From assembly GCF_014642175.1 (NCBI RefSeq), contig NZ_BMIL01000001.1, positions 124,001 to 188,000 of the forward strand: a DNA stretch of 64,000 nt. Direction: 5' to 3'. How positions within the stretch are numbered: the first letter of the stretch is position 1; every line of letters starts with the position of its first letter. The notes beneath the pieces were generated by a model. It was not told the DNA's origin. It searched no databases and saw only the letters and a program-made list of their open reading frames with translations. Positions 18,554-27,539 of this stretch are shown here, in pieces. Source of the stretch: Pedobacter quisquiliarum (GTDB lineage Bacteria; Bacteroidota; Bacteroidia; Sphingobacteriales; Sphingobacteriaceae). The position numbers and the translations under genes are program-made.

Positions 18554-20515
18554 ATGGAAAACGTAACAACTCCACCCATACTTGGTGGCATATATTGCAA
18601 TAGCTTAACTGATTATTCAAGATTTGTAACCCGGGAAGTACACATCGGTGATGTGCCCATGGGCGGAAACAATCCGATCCGGATACAATCGATGACCACA
18701 ACAGATACCATGGACACCATGGCTACTGTGGAGCAAACCATACGCATGGTCAATTCCGGTTGTGAGTATGTGCGGATCACGGCACCGAGCATGAAAGAGG
18801 CGGAGAATCTGGCCAACATCAAACGGGAGCTGAGAAGTCGTGGTTACAATGTTCCATTGGTGGCGGACATTCACTTTACCCCGAATGCGGCAGAGGCTGC
18901 AGCAAGGATCGTGGAGAAAGTACGCGTGAACCCTGGAAACTATGCAGATAAGAAACGATTTGAGAATATAGAATATACACAGCTGGCTTATCAGGCAGAG
19001 TTGGAACGCATCTACAAGAAGTTCAAACCTCTGGTAAACATCTGTAAAGAATATGGCACCGCCATGCGCATCGGGACCAATCATGGTTCATTGTCCGACA
19101 GGATCATGAGTCACTATGGTGATACCCCACGTGGAATGGTGGAGTCTGCCATGGAGTTCATCCGCATGTGCGAAGACATGAACTATTACAACCTGGTCAT
19201 TTCCATGAAAGCCAGTAATACACAGGTCATGGTTCAGGCGTACCGCTTACTGGTAGAGACCATGGTGAAGGAAGGTATGAACTACCCACTACACCTTGGC
19301 GTTACAGAGGCAGGAGACGGCGAAGATGGGCGTATCAAGTCGGCTGTAGGTATTGGAACCTTACTTGAAGATGGCTTGGGTGATACCATCCGGGTTTCCC
19401 TTACGGAAGATCCGGAGTTTGAAGCGCCAGTGGCGAGGAGCCTCGCGGAACGTTATGCGAAACGTACGGTTAAAGAAGAGCTTTGTCAAACCATTGATGC
19501 TGGAAGCTTAAGCTATAATCCTTTCAGTTATGAGCGCCGCAATACCAGCGTGGTTCAAAACATCGGCGGTCATCACCATCCTGTGGTGATGCTGGATGTG
19601 CAGGCTGAAAACTTGAAAGATCCATATTTCCTGAACGCGGTTGGCTATCGCTACGACGCAGGACTGGATAAATATAACCTAGCAGATCAGGCCGCAGACT
19701 TAGTTTACCTGGGTGATGTATTGCCATCCTTGTCTTTTCCTGGCAACCTGCGACAGGTCTACAACTACCAGACCTGGTTGAATCTTAAGGATAAGCAGAA
19801 TTGTTTTCCGTTGTTTCTGGCTACGGAATATGTGGATACTGCGGTAAAAGACCCGTCCATAAACCTGCTTTTGGTGAATGCACTGCATTTTGATGAGGCC
19901 TTTCTGAAGTCGCTCGGAGATCACGTCATATTGGTGCTGGAAACCTCAGCCGAGCATGGAATGGCGGAGCAAAGGACCTTCTTTATGAAACTGCAGGCAG
20001 CAGGTATTACGCTTCCGGTGATCATCAGAAGGAACTATAAGAACTTCAGCAACGATGACCTGATGTTATATGCGGCAACGGATCTTGGTGCTTTGTTTAC
20101 TGACGGCTTTGGCGATGGCATCTGGATTACTAAAGAAGCAGATCAGGATCTTGCCCTGGTAAACAGTACCAGCTTTGGTATTCTTCAGGCCACCCGTACA
20201 CGGATTTCTAAGACAGAATATATATCCTGCCCAAGCTGTGGCAGAACCCTTTTTGACCTACAAGAAACCACACAACTTATCCGCTCGAGAACTGATCACC
20301 TTAAGGGTATAAAGATTGGTATTATGGGTTGTATCGTTAATGGGCCTGGTGAAATGGCAGATGCAGACTATGGTTATGTAGGCACCGGTCCTGGTAAAAT
20401 TACCCTTTACCGAGGCAAGCAGGTGGTGAAAAAGAACGTGAATACGGAGCGTGCATTGGACGATCTGATTGACCTGATTAAGGAAGATGGGAACTGGACG
20501 GAAAGCCTTCGTTAA
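18554..20515 (+). CDS. ispG: IspG (GcpE): 4-hydroxy-3-methylbut-2-enyl diphosphate synthase, long form
   Basis: The enzyme converts MEcPP to HMBPP in the MEP isoprenoid pathway, using a [4Fe-4S] cluster. The N-terminal TIM barrel starts at TREVHIGDVPMGGNNPIRIQ. The C-terminal iron-sulfur domain has Cys559 and Cys562 (CPSCGRTLFDL) and Cys593 (GIMGCIVNGPGEMADADYG). At 653 residues it is the long version shared with plants and Bacteroidota/Chlamydiae, with a large insert between barrel and cluster domain (about residues 270-520). ATG 18554 is chosen; the in-frame TTG at 18545 lies inside the -7 box. It is followed 99 bp later by hemA. Confidence 0.95.
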   Translation: MENVTTPPILGGIYCNSLTDYSRFVTREVHIGDVPMGGNNPIRIQSMTTTDTMDTMATVEQTIRMVNSGCEYVRITAPSMKEAENLANIKRELRSRGYNVPLVADIHFTPNAAEAAARIVEKVRVNPGNYADKKRFENIEYTQLAYQAELERIYKKFKPLVNICKEYGTAMRIGTNHGSLSDRIMSHYGDTPRGMVESAMEFIRMCEDMNYYNLVISMKASNTQVMVQAYRLLVETMVKEGMNYPLHLGVTEAGDGEDGRIKSAVGIGTLLEDGLGDTIRVSLTEDPEFEAPVARSLAERYAKRTVKEELCQTIDAGSLSYNPFSYERRNTSVVQNIGGHHHPVVMLDVQAENLKDPYFLNAVGYRYDAGLDKYNLADQAADLVYLGDVLPSLSFPGNLRQVYNYQTWLNLKDKQNCFPLFLATEYVDTAVKDPSINLLLVNALHFDEAFLKSLGDHVILVLETSAEHGMAEQRTFFMKLQAAGITLPVIIRRNYKNFSNDDLMLYAATDLGALFTDGFGDGIWITKEADQDLALVNSTSFGILQATRTRISKTEYISCPSCGRTLFDLQETTQLIRSRTDHLKGIKIGIMGCIVNGPGEMADADYGYVGTGPGKITLYRGKQVVKKNVNTERALDDLIDLIKEDGNWTESLR

Positions 20516-20577
20516 TTAAAACCTTTCTAAATTATTGTTAATTACAGCCTAATGACAGTGGTACAGCATCCGCTTGT

Positions 20578-20585
20578 TACTTTTG
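20578..20585 (+). promoter_or_regulatory. -7 box (TACTTTTG) of hemA
   Basis: A perfect TAnnTTTG match lies 29 nt upstream of the proposed TTG start of hemA. Identical octamers occur before the tRNA-Arg gene, which supports its reality. Confidence 0.6.
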
Positions 20586-20614
20586 TTACCTAGAAAATAA
20601 CACCAGAACCTACC

Positions 20615-21847
20615 TTGGAATATTTAAAGATTATTGCTTTCACTCACAAACAAATTGATCTAAAAGCTTTAGGTAAATTGGTGATTTGCGAGCAAACACT
20701 TGATGACCGACTGAAGAATATTCAGGAAGAATTAAACATAGAGGAGATCTTTTATGTCGGTACATGTAACAGAGTTGAGTTTATTTTTACGACACCACAG
20801 ACTGTTGACCGTGCCTTCACGGAAGACTTTCTAAGGGTTTTAGATATGGGGCTTCCGGAAGAATACATGGAAGCATTTGTAGATAACGTTTCTGTTTACG
20901 AGAAGGTGGAAGCCTTCAATCATTTGTTAAGAACATCTTGTTCACTAGAGAGTCTGGTGGTTGGGGAGAAAGAGATTCTTGCCCAAATCAGAAAAGCTTA
21001 TGAAAACTGCAGACTTGCAGGTTTTACCGGGGACGGCTTGCGGACCCTCATGGAGCGTGTTGTTAAAACTGCCAAGGAAGTTTATACAAATACGAATATT
21101 TCAAAAAATCCGGTTTCTGTTGTTTCACTTGCGTATCGTAAGTTGCGCGATTTGAGTATGTGTGCCAATTCAAGGCTGCTGATCATCGGATCTGGTGAAA
21201 CCAATAAAAACTTAGCACAATATCTTAAAAAACATAAGTATTCTAACTTTTCCATTTTTAACCGTACCGTTGAAAATGCAGCTTCCATGGCGGCTGATCT
21301 GAATGCTGTAGCATACCCACTTTCGGAGCTTGAAAACTTCAGCGGCGGTTTTGATGTGATCATTACCTGTACTGGTGCTACGGAGCCAATTCTTACTGAA
21401 GCACTTTACAAGAAGCTGCTTAATGGAGATACAGACAAGAAGGTTATTGTTGATCTTGCCATTCCAAATGACACAGCCCCAGAGGTTGTGAAAAACTATC
21501 CCATCCACTACATCGAAGTGGAATCCTTAAAGGAAATTGCCCGCAAAAATATCCAGGAGCGTTACAACGAACTTGTACATGCAGAAACCATCATCGAGCA
21601 GAACATAAAGGAATTTGATCTTGTACTTCGCCAACGCAAAATTGAAATTGCGATGAGCAGCGTACCCAAGAAGATCAAAGAGATTAAAATGACTGCTTTA
21701 AACGGTGTATTTGCTGACGAAATCAGCACCATGGACGATAATGCCAAACTTATCCTGGAAAGAGTAATGAACTACATGGAGAAAAAATGCATCAGCGTAC
21801 CGATGGTTATGGCCAAGGAGATCCTGGTGAATAACAACGAGATCTAG
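20615..21847 (+). CDS. hemA: Glutamyl-tRNA reductase
   Basis: The enzyme performs the first committed step of C5-pathway tetrapyrrole synthesis, reducing Glu-tRNA to glutamate-1-semialdehyde. The catalytic Cys51 lies in VGTCNRVEF, the substrate domain continues with CSLESLVVGEKEILAQIRKAY, and the NADPH domain begins with RLLIIGSGETNKNLAQYLKK. A C-terminal dimerisation helix follows, for 410 residues in total. Translation appears to start at TTG 20615, because the conserved LKIIAFTHKQI begins at residue 4 and there is no ATG upstream in frame. HemA leads the hem cluster; the next gene is 143 bp away and has its own candidate promoter. Confidence 0.95.
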   Translation: MEYLKIIAFTHKQIDLKALGKLVICEQTLDDRLKNIQEELNIEEIFYVGTCNRVEFIFTTPQTVDRAFTEDFLRVLDMGLPEEYMEAFVDNVSVYEKVEAFNHLLRTSCSLESLVVGEKEILAQIRKAYENCRLAGFTGDGLRTLMERVVKTAKEVYTNTNISKNPVSVVSLAYRKLRDLSMCANSRLLIIGSGETNKNLAQYLKKHKYSNFSIFNRTVENAASMAADLNAVAYPLSELENFSGGFDVIITCTGATEPILTEALYKKLLNGDTDKKVIVDLAIPNDTAPEVVKNYPIHYIEVESLKEIARKNIQERYNELVHAETIIEQNIKEFDLVLRQRKIEIAMSSVPKKIKEIKMTALNGVFADEISTMDDNAKLILERVMNYMEKKCISVPMVMAKEILVNNNEI

Positions 21848-21905
21848 GCTTCGTCAAGGCAATTACATTATTTCCATAATATTTAAGACTATAGTTCTTT
21901 TAGGT

Positions 21906-21913
21906 TAAATTTG
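21906..21913 (+). promoter_or_regulatory. Candidate -7 box (TAAATTTG) of the hemCD operon
   Basis: It matches TAnnTTTG and lies in the 143-bp hemA-hemCD gap, 77 nt before the ATG. The -33 element is not evident. If used, the hemC/D to hemJ genes can be expressed separately from hemA. Confidence 0.45.
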
Positions 21914-21990
21914 TCCTTGATCAGCATGAAGGCCATCAGCAGATGTGCATAGATTCATGTTGGTAATGCGTTATATCATATTAAATCTGA

Positions 21991-23568
21991 ATGAAAAGAC
22001 TTATTATCGGCACCAGGGGTAGTGACCTTGCTTTGTGGCAGGCCAATTATATCAAAGACAGACTTTCTAGTATTGGTGTCGAAGCTGAACTGAAAATCAT
22101 AAAAACGCAGGGTGATAAAATCTTAAACCTGAGATTAGATAAGCTGGAAGGGAAAGGCTTTTTTACCAAGGAACTCGAAGAGGAGTTGTTAAGTGGTAAG
22201 ATTGACCTTGCGGTGCATTCGCACAAGGATCTTCCGACGGCACATCCTGCGGGGTTGATTATTGCTGCAGTTCCGGAAAGGGAAGACCCTTCGGAGCTTC
22301 TGCTGATCCTTAAAGATTGTGTGGATGTAACACAAAAACTATCCCTGAAAACGGGTGCAATGGTTGGAACCTCTTCTAACCGTCGCAAAGCGCAAATTCT
22401 TGCGGTCAGAACAGATTTAAACATTGAAGATCTCCGCGGAAATGTTCCTACCCGGATCCAAAAACTCCGTGATGAGCATTACGATGCCATCTTACTGGCT
22501 AAAGCAGGCGTAAACCGTCTTAAAATTGATCTGAGTGAATTCCACGTGGAGGTAATTGAGCCTACGGAATTGATCCCTGCACCCGCTCAAGGTGCATTGG
22601 CGATCCAGATCAGGGAAACCGATACCGAACTTTACAACGTGCTTCAGCAGATTCATGATGCAGAAACGGCAGCACAAATTGCTGTAGAACGTAAGGTGTT
22701 GAACATGTTCGAAGGTGGCTGTCACATGCCACTTGGCTGTTACTGTAAGAAAGAAAACGATAAGTATGAAATCTGGACCTCTAAGGCTGCAGATAGTGAT
22801 GACTTTCCGGATCGTGTTTTCTTCAGAACAGATCATCTGGAGGGGATGGCTGAACAGATTGTTCAGAAGTTCAACGCCGATCGTAAAAAACCGGGGAAGG
22901 TATTTATCTCCCGCGAAATCGGTCCATACAGTTATTTCAGACGTGCTTTAGATAAGCACAACATTCAGATTGAAGATCGCTCACTGATCAGGACTTTTCC
23001 TATCGTAAATATCCTGGATCCATTTTACCTTAAAAACATTGACTGGATTTTCTTCAGCAGCCGCAATGGCGTTGAATTCTTTTTCAAGCTTAAGCCTGCT
23101 TTGTCGAAGAAAGTAAAGTTTGGTGTAGTAGGACGTGGTTCTGAGGATGCTTTGCGCAGATATGGTCACCTTGCTGACTATGTTGGCGAGAGTGGAGATG
23201 TTCAGGACGTGGCGGTTGAGTTTGCTGCATTGGTAAAAGGTGAAACGGTTCTGTTCCCAAGGGCACAGGATTCGCTGCTTACCATTCCAAAAGCATTATC
23301 TGCAGATACCAAAATTGTGGATCTACCGATCTATGAGACGGTGATTGCAGATCAGACTGACAAAACATTTGCGGAGGTAGTCATCTTTACGAGCCCGTCA
23401 AATGTGGAGGCATACTTTACAAATAATTTACTGGATCCGGGACAGAAAGTAATTGCTATCGGCAGTTCAACGGGGAAGAAGCTTGACGAAATGGGTGTTT
23501 CCTATATTTTGCCATTCTCACCAGATGAATTGGGCCTTGCCGAAGCTGTGTTTGGATTAGAAATTTAA
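21991..23568 (+). CDS. hemCD: Fused porphobilinogen deaminase - uroporphyrinogen-III synthase
   Basis: Two consecutive heme-pathway enzymes are joined in one 525-residue chain. Residues 1 to about 300 are hydroxymethylbilane synthase (HemC): IIGTRGSDLALWQANYI, HSHKDLPT, TSSNRRKAQIL, and the dipyrromethane-anchoring Cys244 in EGGCHMPLG. From about residue 302 (GKVFISREIGPYSYFRRAL) the sequence is uroporphyrinogen-III synthase-like (HemD), ending with VVIFTSPSNVEAYF and IAIGSSTGKKLDEMG. HemD is poorly conserved, so this half rests on fold-level motifs and on the absence of a separate hemD nearby. Fusion would channel the unstable hydroxymethylbilane. hemB follows after 10 nt. Confidence 0.9.
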   Translation: MKRLIIGTRGSDLALWQANYIKDRLSSIGVEAELKIIKTQGDKILNLRLDKLEGKGFFTKELEEELLSGKIDLAVHSHKDLPTAHPAGLIIAAVPEREDPSELLLILKDCVDVTQKLSLKTGAMVGTSSNRRKAQILAVRTDLNIEDLRGNVPTRIQKLRDEHYDAILLAKAGVNRLKIDLSEFHVEVIEPTELIPAPAQGALAIQIRETDTELYNVLQQIHDAETAAQIAVERKVLNMFEGGCHMPLGCYCKKENDKYEIWTSKAADSDDFPDRVFFRTDHLEGMAEQIVQKFNADRKKPGKVFISREIGPYSYFRRALDKHNIQIEDRSLIRTFPIVNILDPFYLKNIDWIFFSSRNGVEFFFKLKPALSKKVKFGVVGRGSEDALRRYGHLADYVGESGDVQDVAVEFAALVKGETVLFPRAQDSLLTIPKALSADTKIVDLPIYETVIADQTDKTFAEVVIFTSPSNVEAYFTNNLLDPGQKVIAIGSSTGKKLDEMGVSYILPFSPDELGLAEAVFGLEI

Positions 23569-23578
23569 AAATTTAAAG

Positions 23579-24547
23579 ATGTTAAGTCGTCCGAGAAGAT
23601 TAAGAAAGAACCCCATCGTTAGAGAAATGGTGGCTGAAACCAGGTTGTCGAAAGATATGTTCATCTACCCGTACTTTATTGTGCCGGGCACAGGTGTTAA
23701 ACATGCGATAGATGCGATGCCGGGTGTACATCATTTTTCCATTGACACCCTGATTCAGGATGTTGAAAATGGGTTAAAATACGGCATAAACAAGATCATG
23801 CTGTTTGGTGTGGGTGATGAAAAAAGCGAGGATGCGCGTTCCGCATGCCACGATCATTCCCTGGTGCCGACAGCGGTGCGTGCGCTGAAGCAACAGTTTG
23901 GTGACGACCTGTATGTTGTTACTGACGTTTGTGTTTGTTCTTACACCACACATGGACATTGCGGCATTATGCACGATGATTACGTGCAGAACGATGCAAC
24001 TGTAGAAGTGATCGCGAAAATGGCACTTACGCATGCGCAGGCTGGTGCAGATTTACTTGCGCCATCTGATATGATGGACGGACGTATTCTGGCCATTCGT
24101 AATTTGCTGGATAGCAATGGTTATGTGAACACAGGCATCATGTCTCACGCGACGAAGTTTGCTTCTGCATATTACGGTCCATTCCGCGAGGCTGCGGATT
24201 GTGCACCAAGCAAGGGCGACCGCAAGGCTTATCAGATGGATTTCCGTAATGGGAAAGAAGCACTAAGGGAAGCCTTAATCGATGAAAGTGAAGGTGCAGA
24301 TATCCTGATGGTAAAACCAGCATTGGCTTACCTGGATGTTATCGCTGATCTGAAGCAACAATGTGATGTTCCAATTGCCTGTTACAATGTTTCAGGCGAA
24401 TTTGCGATGATCAAAGCTGCTGCGGAAAAAGGCTGGATTGATGAGCAGAAAGTGGTTATGGAGACGATGTATGCTTTTGCCAGAGCTGGTGCAAGCGTAA
24501 TCACGACCTACCACATTAAGGATATTGTAGAAAACAACTGGTTATAA
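23579..24547 (+). CDS. hemB: Delta-aminolevulinic acid dehydratase (porphobilinogen synthase)
   Basis: The enzyme condenses two ALA molecules to porphobilinogen. The Schiff-base lysine is Lys246 in ADILMVKPALAY, and the second active-site lysine lies in SHATKFASAYYGPFREA. The active-site zinc cysteines are present (Cys118, Cys120, Cys128 in CVCSYTTHGHC), so this is the zinc-dependent rather than the Mg-only type. Length (322 residues) is normal. The stop overlaps the hemL start by 1 nt (TAATG). Confidence 0.97.
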   Translation: MLSRPRRLRKNPIVREMVAETRLSKDMFIYPYFIVPGTGVKHAIDAMPGVHHFSIDTLIQDVENGLKYGINKIMLFGVGDEKSEDARSACHDHSLVPTAVRALKQQFGDDLYVVTDVCVCSYTTHGHCGIMHDDYVQNDATVEVIAKMALTHAQAGADLLAPSDMMDGRILAIRNLLDSNGYVNTGIMSHATKFASAYYGPFREAADCAPSKGDRKAYQMDFRNGKEALREALIDESEGADILMVKPALAYLDVIADLKQQCDVPIACYNVSGEFAMIKAAAEKGWIDEQKVVMETMYAFARAGASVITTYHIKDIVENNWL

Positions 24548-25920
24548 TGTTAGAATCGTTTAAAAAAATGTTTTCCGGAAACGAAGGGGAGTTACCTGTA
24601 AATACTGGAACAAAGCCAGATATTTCAAGAGAGAAATCAGCAGAACTATACGAAAAAGCGAAGAACTATTTCCCTGGTGGGGTAAATTCACCGGTACGTG
24701 CTTTTAAGTCCGTTTATGGAACCCCGCTGTTCATCCAAAAGGGTGATGGCTGTTATGTATGGGATGCTGATGGTAATCAGTTCATTGATTTTTGTGCAAG
24801 CTGGGGTCCGTTGATCCTGGGGCACAACCACCCGAAAGTTCGGGAGAAGGTAACTGAGGTTATGCAGAACGGCATGAGCTTCGGTGCACCTACCGCATTG
24901 GAGAATGAACTTGCGGAGCTGATCATCAAGAACAATCGTTTTGTTGAAAAGATCCGTTTCACCAGTTCTGGTACAGAAGCTGTAATGTCGGCAATCCGAT
25001 TGGCGAGAGGGTACACCGGAAAAGATAAGATTCTGAAGTTTGAAGGTTGCTACCATGGTCATAGCGACTCTTTGTTGGTTAAAGCTGGATCAGGCTTGGT
25101 CACATTTGGGGAGACTTCGTCTAAGGGTGTTCCAAAATCCTTTGCGGAAGAAACCATTGTCATTCCTTTGAATGACGAGCATGCGATCACCGCTGCATTT
25201 GCGCAATTCAAGGATCAGATCGCGGCCGTGATTATTGAAGGTATTCCTGCAAACAATGGTTTATTGATGCAGGAAAAATCTTTTGTGAAGTTCCTGGAGC
25301 AAACCTGTAAGGACAACAGTGCCTTATTGATATTTGATGAGGTGATTACCGGCTTCCGTATTGGATTTGAAGGTGCTGCAGCTTACTATGACGTTAAACC
25401 AGATATCGTTACTTATGGTAAGATTATCGGGGGTGGACTGCCAGTAGGTATGTATGGCGCTTCTGCCGAGATCATGGGGCATATTTCGCCTGATGGCGGC
25501 GTTTACCAGGCGGGTACCTTATCGGGGAATCCGGTTGCCATGGCTGCTGGTATTGCACAGCTTACCGAGTTGTTGCGTAATGGCTTTTACAAAGAACTTA
25601 ATGCAAAAACAAAGGAGTTTGCAGAAAGCATTCAACGTTTTGCTTCGGCAAGAAGCTACAAACTGAAAGTATTTCATGTAGGTTCCATATTCTGGTTTGC
25701 GTTTACAGATAAGGATAAAATTCAAACTGCGGAAGACATTGACGTTGCGAGCATGGACAAGTTTAAGCAGTTTCACAGAGAACTGCTGAACCGCGGGATC
25801 TATATCGGTCCGTCGGGTTATGAAGTTGGCTTTGTATCTGCTGCGCATACTAAAATTGAGCTTGAAAAGGCAAAAAGAGCTATTCTGGATGCCCTGGATA
25901 TAGTTTTTAGAAATAAGTAA
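24547..25920 (+). CDS. hemL: Glutamate-1-semialdehyde 2,1-aminomutase
   Basis: This PLP enzyme converts glutamate-1-semialdehyde to 5-aminolevulinate, the step after HemA. The PLP lysine is Lys292 in TYGKIIGGGLPVGMYG. Other class III aminotransferase signatures are FTSSGTEAVMSAIRLARGYT, CYHGHSDSLL and LLIFDEVITGFRIG. The 457 residues include an N-terminal extension of about 25 residues before the usual KSAELYEKAKNYFPGGVNSPV. The start at 24547 fits the 1-nt overlap with hemB, although an internal ATG at residue 9 is possible. Confidence 0.95.
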   Translation: MLESFKKMFSGNEGELPVNTGTKPDISREKSAELYEKAKNYFPGGVNSPVRAFKSVYGTPLFIQKGDGCYVWDADGNQFIDFCASWGPLILGHNHPKVREKVTEVMQNGMSFGAPTALENELAELIIKNNRFVEKIRFTSSGTEAVMSAIRLARGYTGKDKILKFEGCYHGHSDSLLVKAGSGLVTFGETSSKGVPKSFAEETIVIPLNDEHAITAAFAQFKDQIAAVIIEGIPANNGLLMQEKSFVKFLEQTCKDNSALLIFDEVITGFRIGFEGAAAYYDVKPDIVTYGKIIGGGLPVGMYGASAEIMGHISPDGGVYQAGTLSGNPVAMAAGIAQLTELLRNGFYKELNAKTKEFAESIQRFASARSYKLKVFHVGSIFWFAFTDKDKIQTAEDIDVASMDKFKQFHRELLNRGIYIGPSGYEVGFVSAAHTKIELEKAKRAILDALDIVFRNK

Positions 25921-25959
25921 ATTAAGTGGTACATTCGTCAGGTAAATAATCATCCCGTA

Positions 25960-26826
25960 TTGAAAAAGTCGATCATCATATTCTATTTTATGTTGCTGTA
26001 CGCTTTGGTACAGCTGATTTCCTGGGGGGCACTGGTTATTAAACTGCAACCTTCCAGAATGGCCATGGTGGTGGGCGAGGGTGCCGTATTTGTTTTTCTT
26101 CTGGGTATTGGCGCATACTTTCTGCACCGCTCTATCCGTAAGGAAGACAACCTGCATGAACAACAAACCAATTTTCTGCTATCGGTAACGCACGAGCTGA
26201 AGTCTCCACTGGCGGCCATAAAACTTTCGCTGCAAACCATTGTAAAAAGAGATCTGGATAAAGCAAGACAAACGACTTTGCTTAGCAATTCGCTTAAAGA
26301 TATCGAGCGGCTGGATGATCTTGTGGAGAACATGCTTCTCGCAACGAAGATTGAAAACCGGTCGTACTCCTTCCCTAAAGAACAGTTTAACTTGTCCGAA
26401 CTGATTGTAAAAATCACAGATCGACTGCAGATTCATTCCTGCGGATCGGCACAGATGATCAAGACACAGATTCAACCCGATATTATGGTGGTTGGAGATT
26501 CCTTTGCCTTATCTTCTGTGGTGACGAACCTGATTGAGAATGCGATTAAATATTCGGGGCCCTGTGCGGAAGTTTCTGTGAACCTGGCGCTCGAAAATGG
26601 CAGTGCATTTTTAAGGGTTGCTGATAAAGGACCGGGGATACCTGACAACGAGAAGATGCTGATCTTCGACAAGTTTTATCGTGTTGGGGATGAGCGGGTG
26701 CGGAAGACTAAGGGTACGGGCCTTGGTTTATTTATAGTTAAAGAAGTTTTGCAAAACCATGACGCTGACATTAGCGTTAAAGATAATGTACCGCAAGGTG
26801 CCATTTTTGAAGTAACATTTAGTTAA
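25960..26826 (+). CDS. Membrane sensor histidine kinase embedded in the hem cluster
   Basis: The 288-residue kinase has two N-terminal transmembrane helices (about residues 4-25 and 40-58) with almost no periplasmic loop, so it probably senses within the membrane or cytoplasm. HisKA has phospho-acceptor His78 in SVTHELKSPLAAIKLS; the ATPase has N box NLIENAIKYS, G1 DKGPGIP and G2 GTGLGLFIV. A TTG at 25960 gives the full first helix; ATG 25990 is the alternative. It lies 39 bp after hemL and 5 bp before its response regulator. Context suggests that it regulates tetrapyrrole genes or responds to heme or redox state, which is inference only. Confidence 0.9.
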   Translation: MKKSIIIFYFMLLYALVQLISWGALVIKLQPSRMAMVVGEGAVFVFLLGIGAYFLHRSIRKEDNLHEQQTNFLLSVTHELKSPLAAIKLSLQTIVKRDLDKARQTTLLSNSLKDIERLDDLVENMLLATKIENRSYSFPKEQFNLSELIVKITDRLQIHSCGSAQMIKTQIQPDIMVVGDSFALSSVVTNLIENAIKYSGPCAEVSVNLALENGSAFLRVADKGPGIPDNEKMLIFDKFYRVGDERVRKTKGTGLGLFIVKEVLQNHDADISVKDNVPQGAIFEVTFS

Positions 26827-26831
26827 AGCAT

Positions 26832-27539
26832 ATGCCACAGAAATTAAGAATATTATTGGTTGAAGATGAAGACCACTTATTAGATGCTATAAAATTAAAC
26901 CTTGAACTGGAAGGCTACAAGGTACATGCAGTTAAAGATGGCAAAACTGCACTAAAGGTTTTCAAAGAGGAACGCTTTAACCTGATCATTTTAGACGTGA
27001 TGCTGCCAGAGATGGATGGTTTCCAAGTTTGTGAAACGATAAGGCTGGAAAACTCAGAAGTTCCAATCTTGTTTCTGACCGCTAAAAATACAAGTGAAGA
27101 TCGCGTAATGGGCTTGAAAAAAGGCGCCGATGATTACCTGGTAAAACCTTTCAACCTTGAAGAATTGATATTAAGAGTAGGAATTCTGGTTAAACGCAGC
27201 ATGAAGTCTGACGATTTAAAAGAATTGAATTCTTATAAAATTGGAGATAAGACCATCTACTTCAATTCTTTTGAACTGAAGCAGGATGACGGTCATATTG
27301 TGCCTTTGACAAAAAAGGAAACCATGCTGTTGAAGTTGCTTATTGAACGTAAGAACGAAGCTGTTTCCAGGGAGCAGATTTTGGAGACCGTTTGGAACTA
27401 CGATGTATATCCAAGTACCCGTACGATCGACAATTTCATTTTAACCTTCCGTAAGTATTTCGAGCCTGATCAGAAAAATCCGGTGTATTTCCACTCCATC
27501 CGAGGCGTTGGTTATAAATTCACAGATAGTCAGAATTAA
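26832..27539 (+). CDS. OmpR-family response regulator
   Basis: The receiver domain (residues 1-115) has acidic pair Glu11/Asp12, phospho-acceptor Asp55 in LIILDVMLPEMDG, a TAK switch region and the KPF lysine in YLVKPFNLEE. A winged-helix DNA-binding domain completes the 235 residues (VPLTKKETMLLKLLIER, TRTIDNFILTFRKYF, SIRGVGYKF). It is the partner of the kinase just upstream and shares 1 nt with the TPR gene downstream, so it is cotranscribed with heme genes on both sides. Confidence 0.94.
   Translation: MPQKLRILLVEDEDHLLDAIKLNLELEGYKVHAVKDGKTALKVFKEERFNLIILDVMLPEMDGFQVCETIRLENSEVPILFLTAKNTSEDRVMGLKKGADDYLVKPFNLEELILRVGILVKRSMKSDDLKELNSYKIGDKTIYFNSFELKQDDGHIVPLTKKETMLLKLLIERKNEAVSREQILETVWNYDVYPSTRTIDNFILTFRKYFEPDQKNPVYFHSIRGVGYKFTDSQN

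Noticed and set aside
25519..26166. 215-codon minus-strand frame over hemL and the kinase
   Set aside because: It overlaps two well-supported genes with conserved motifs; the antisense translation shows no domain.
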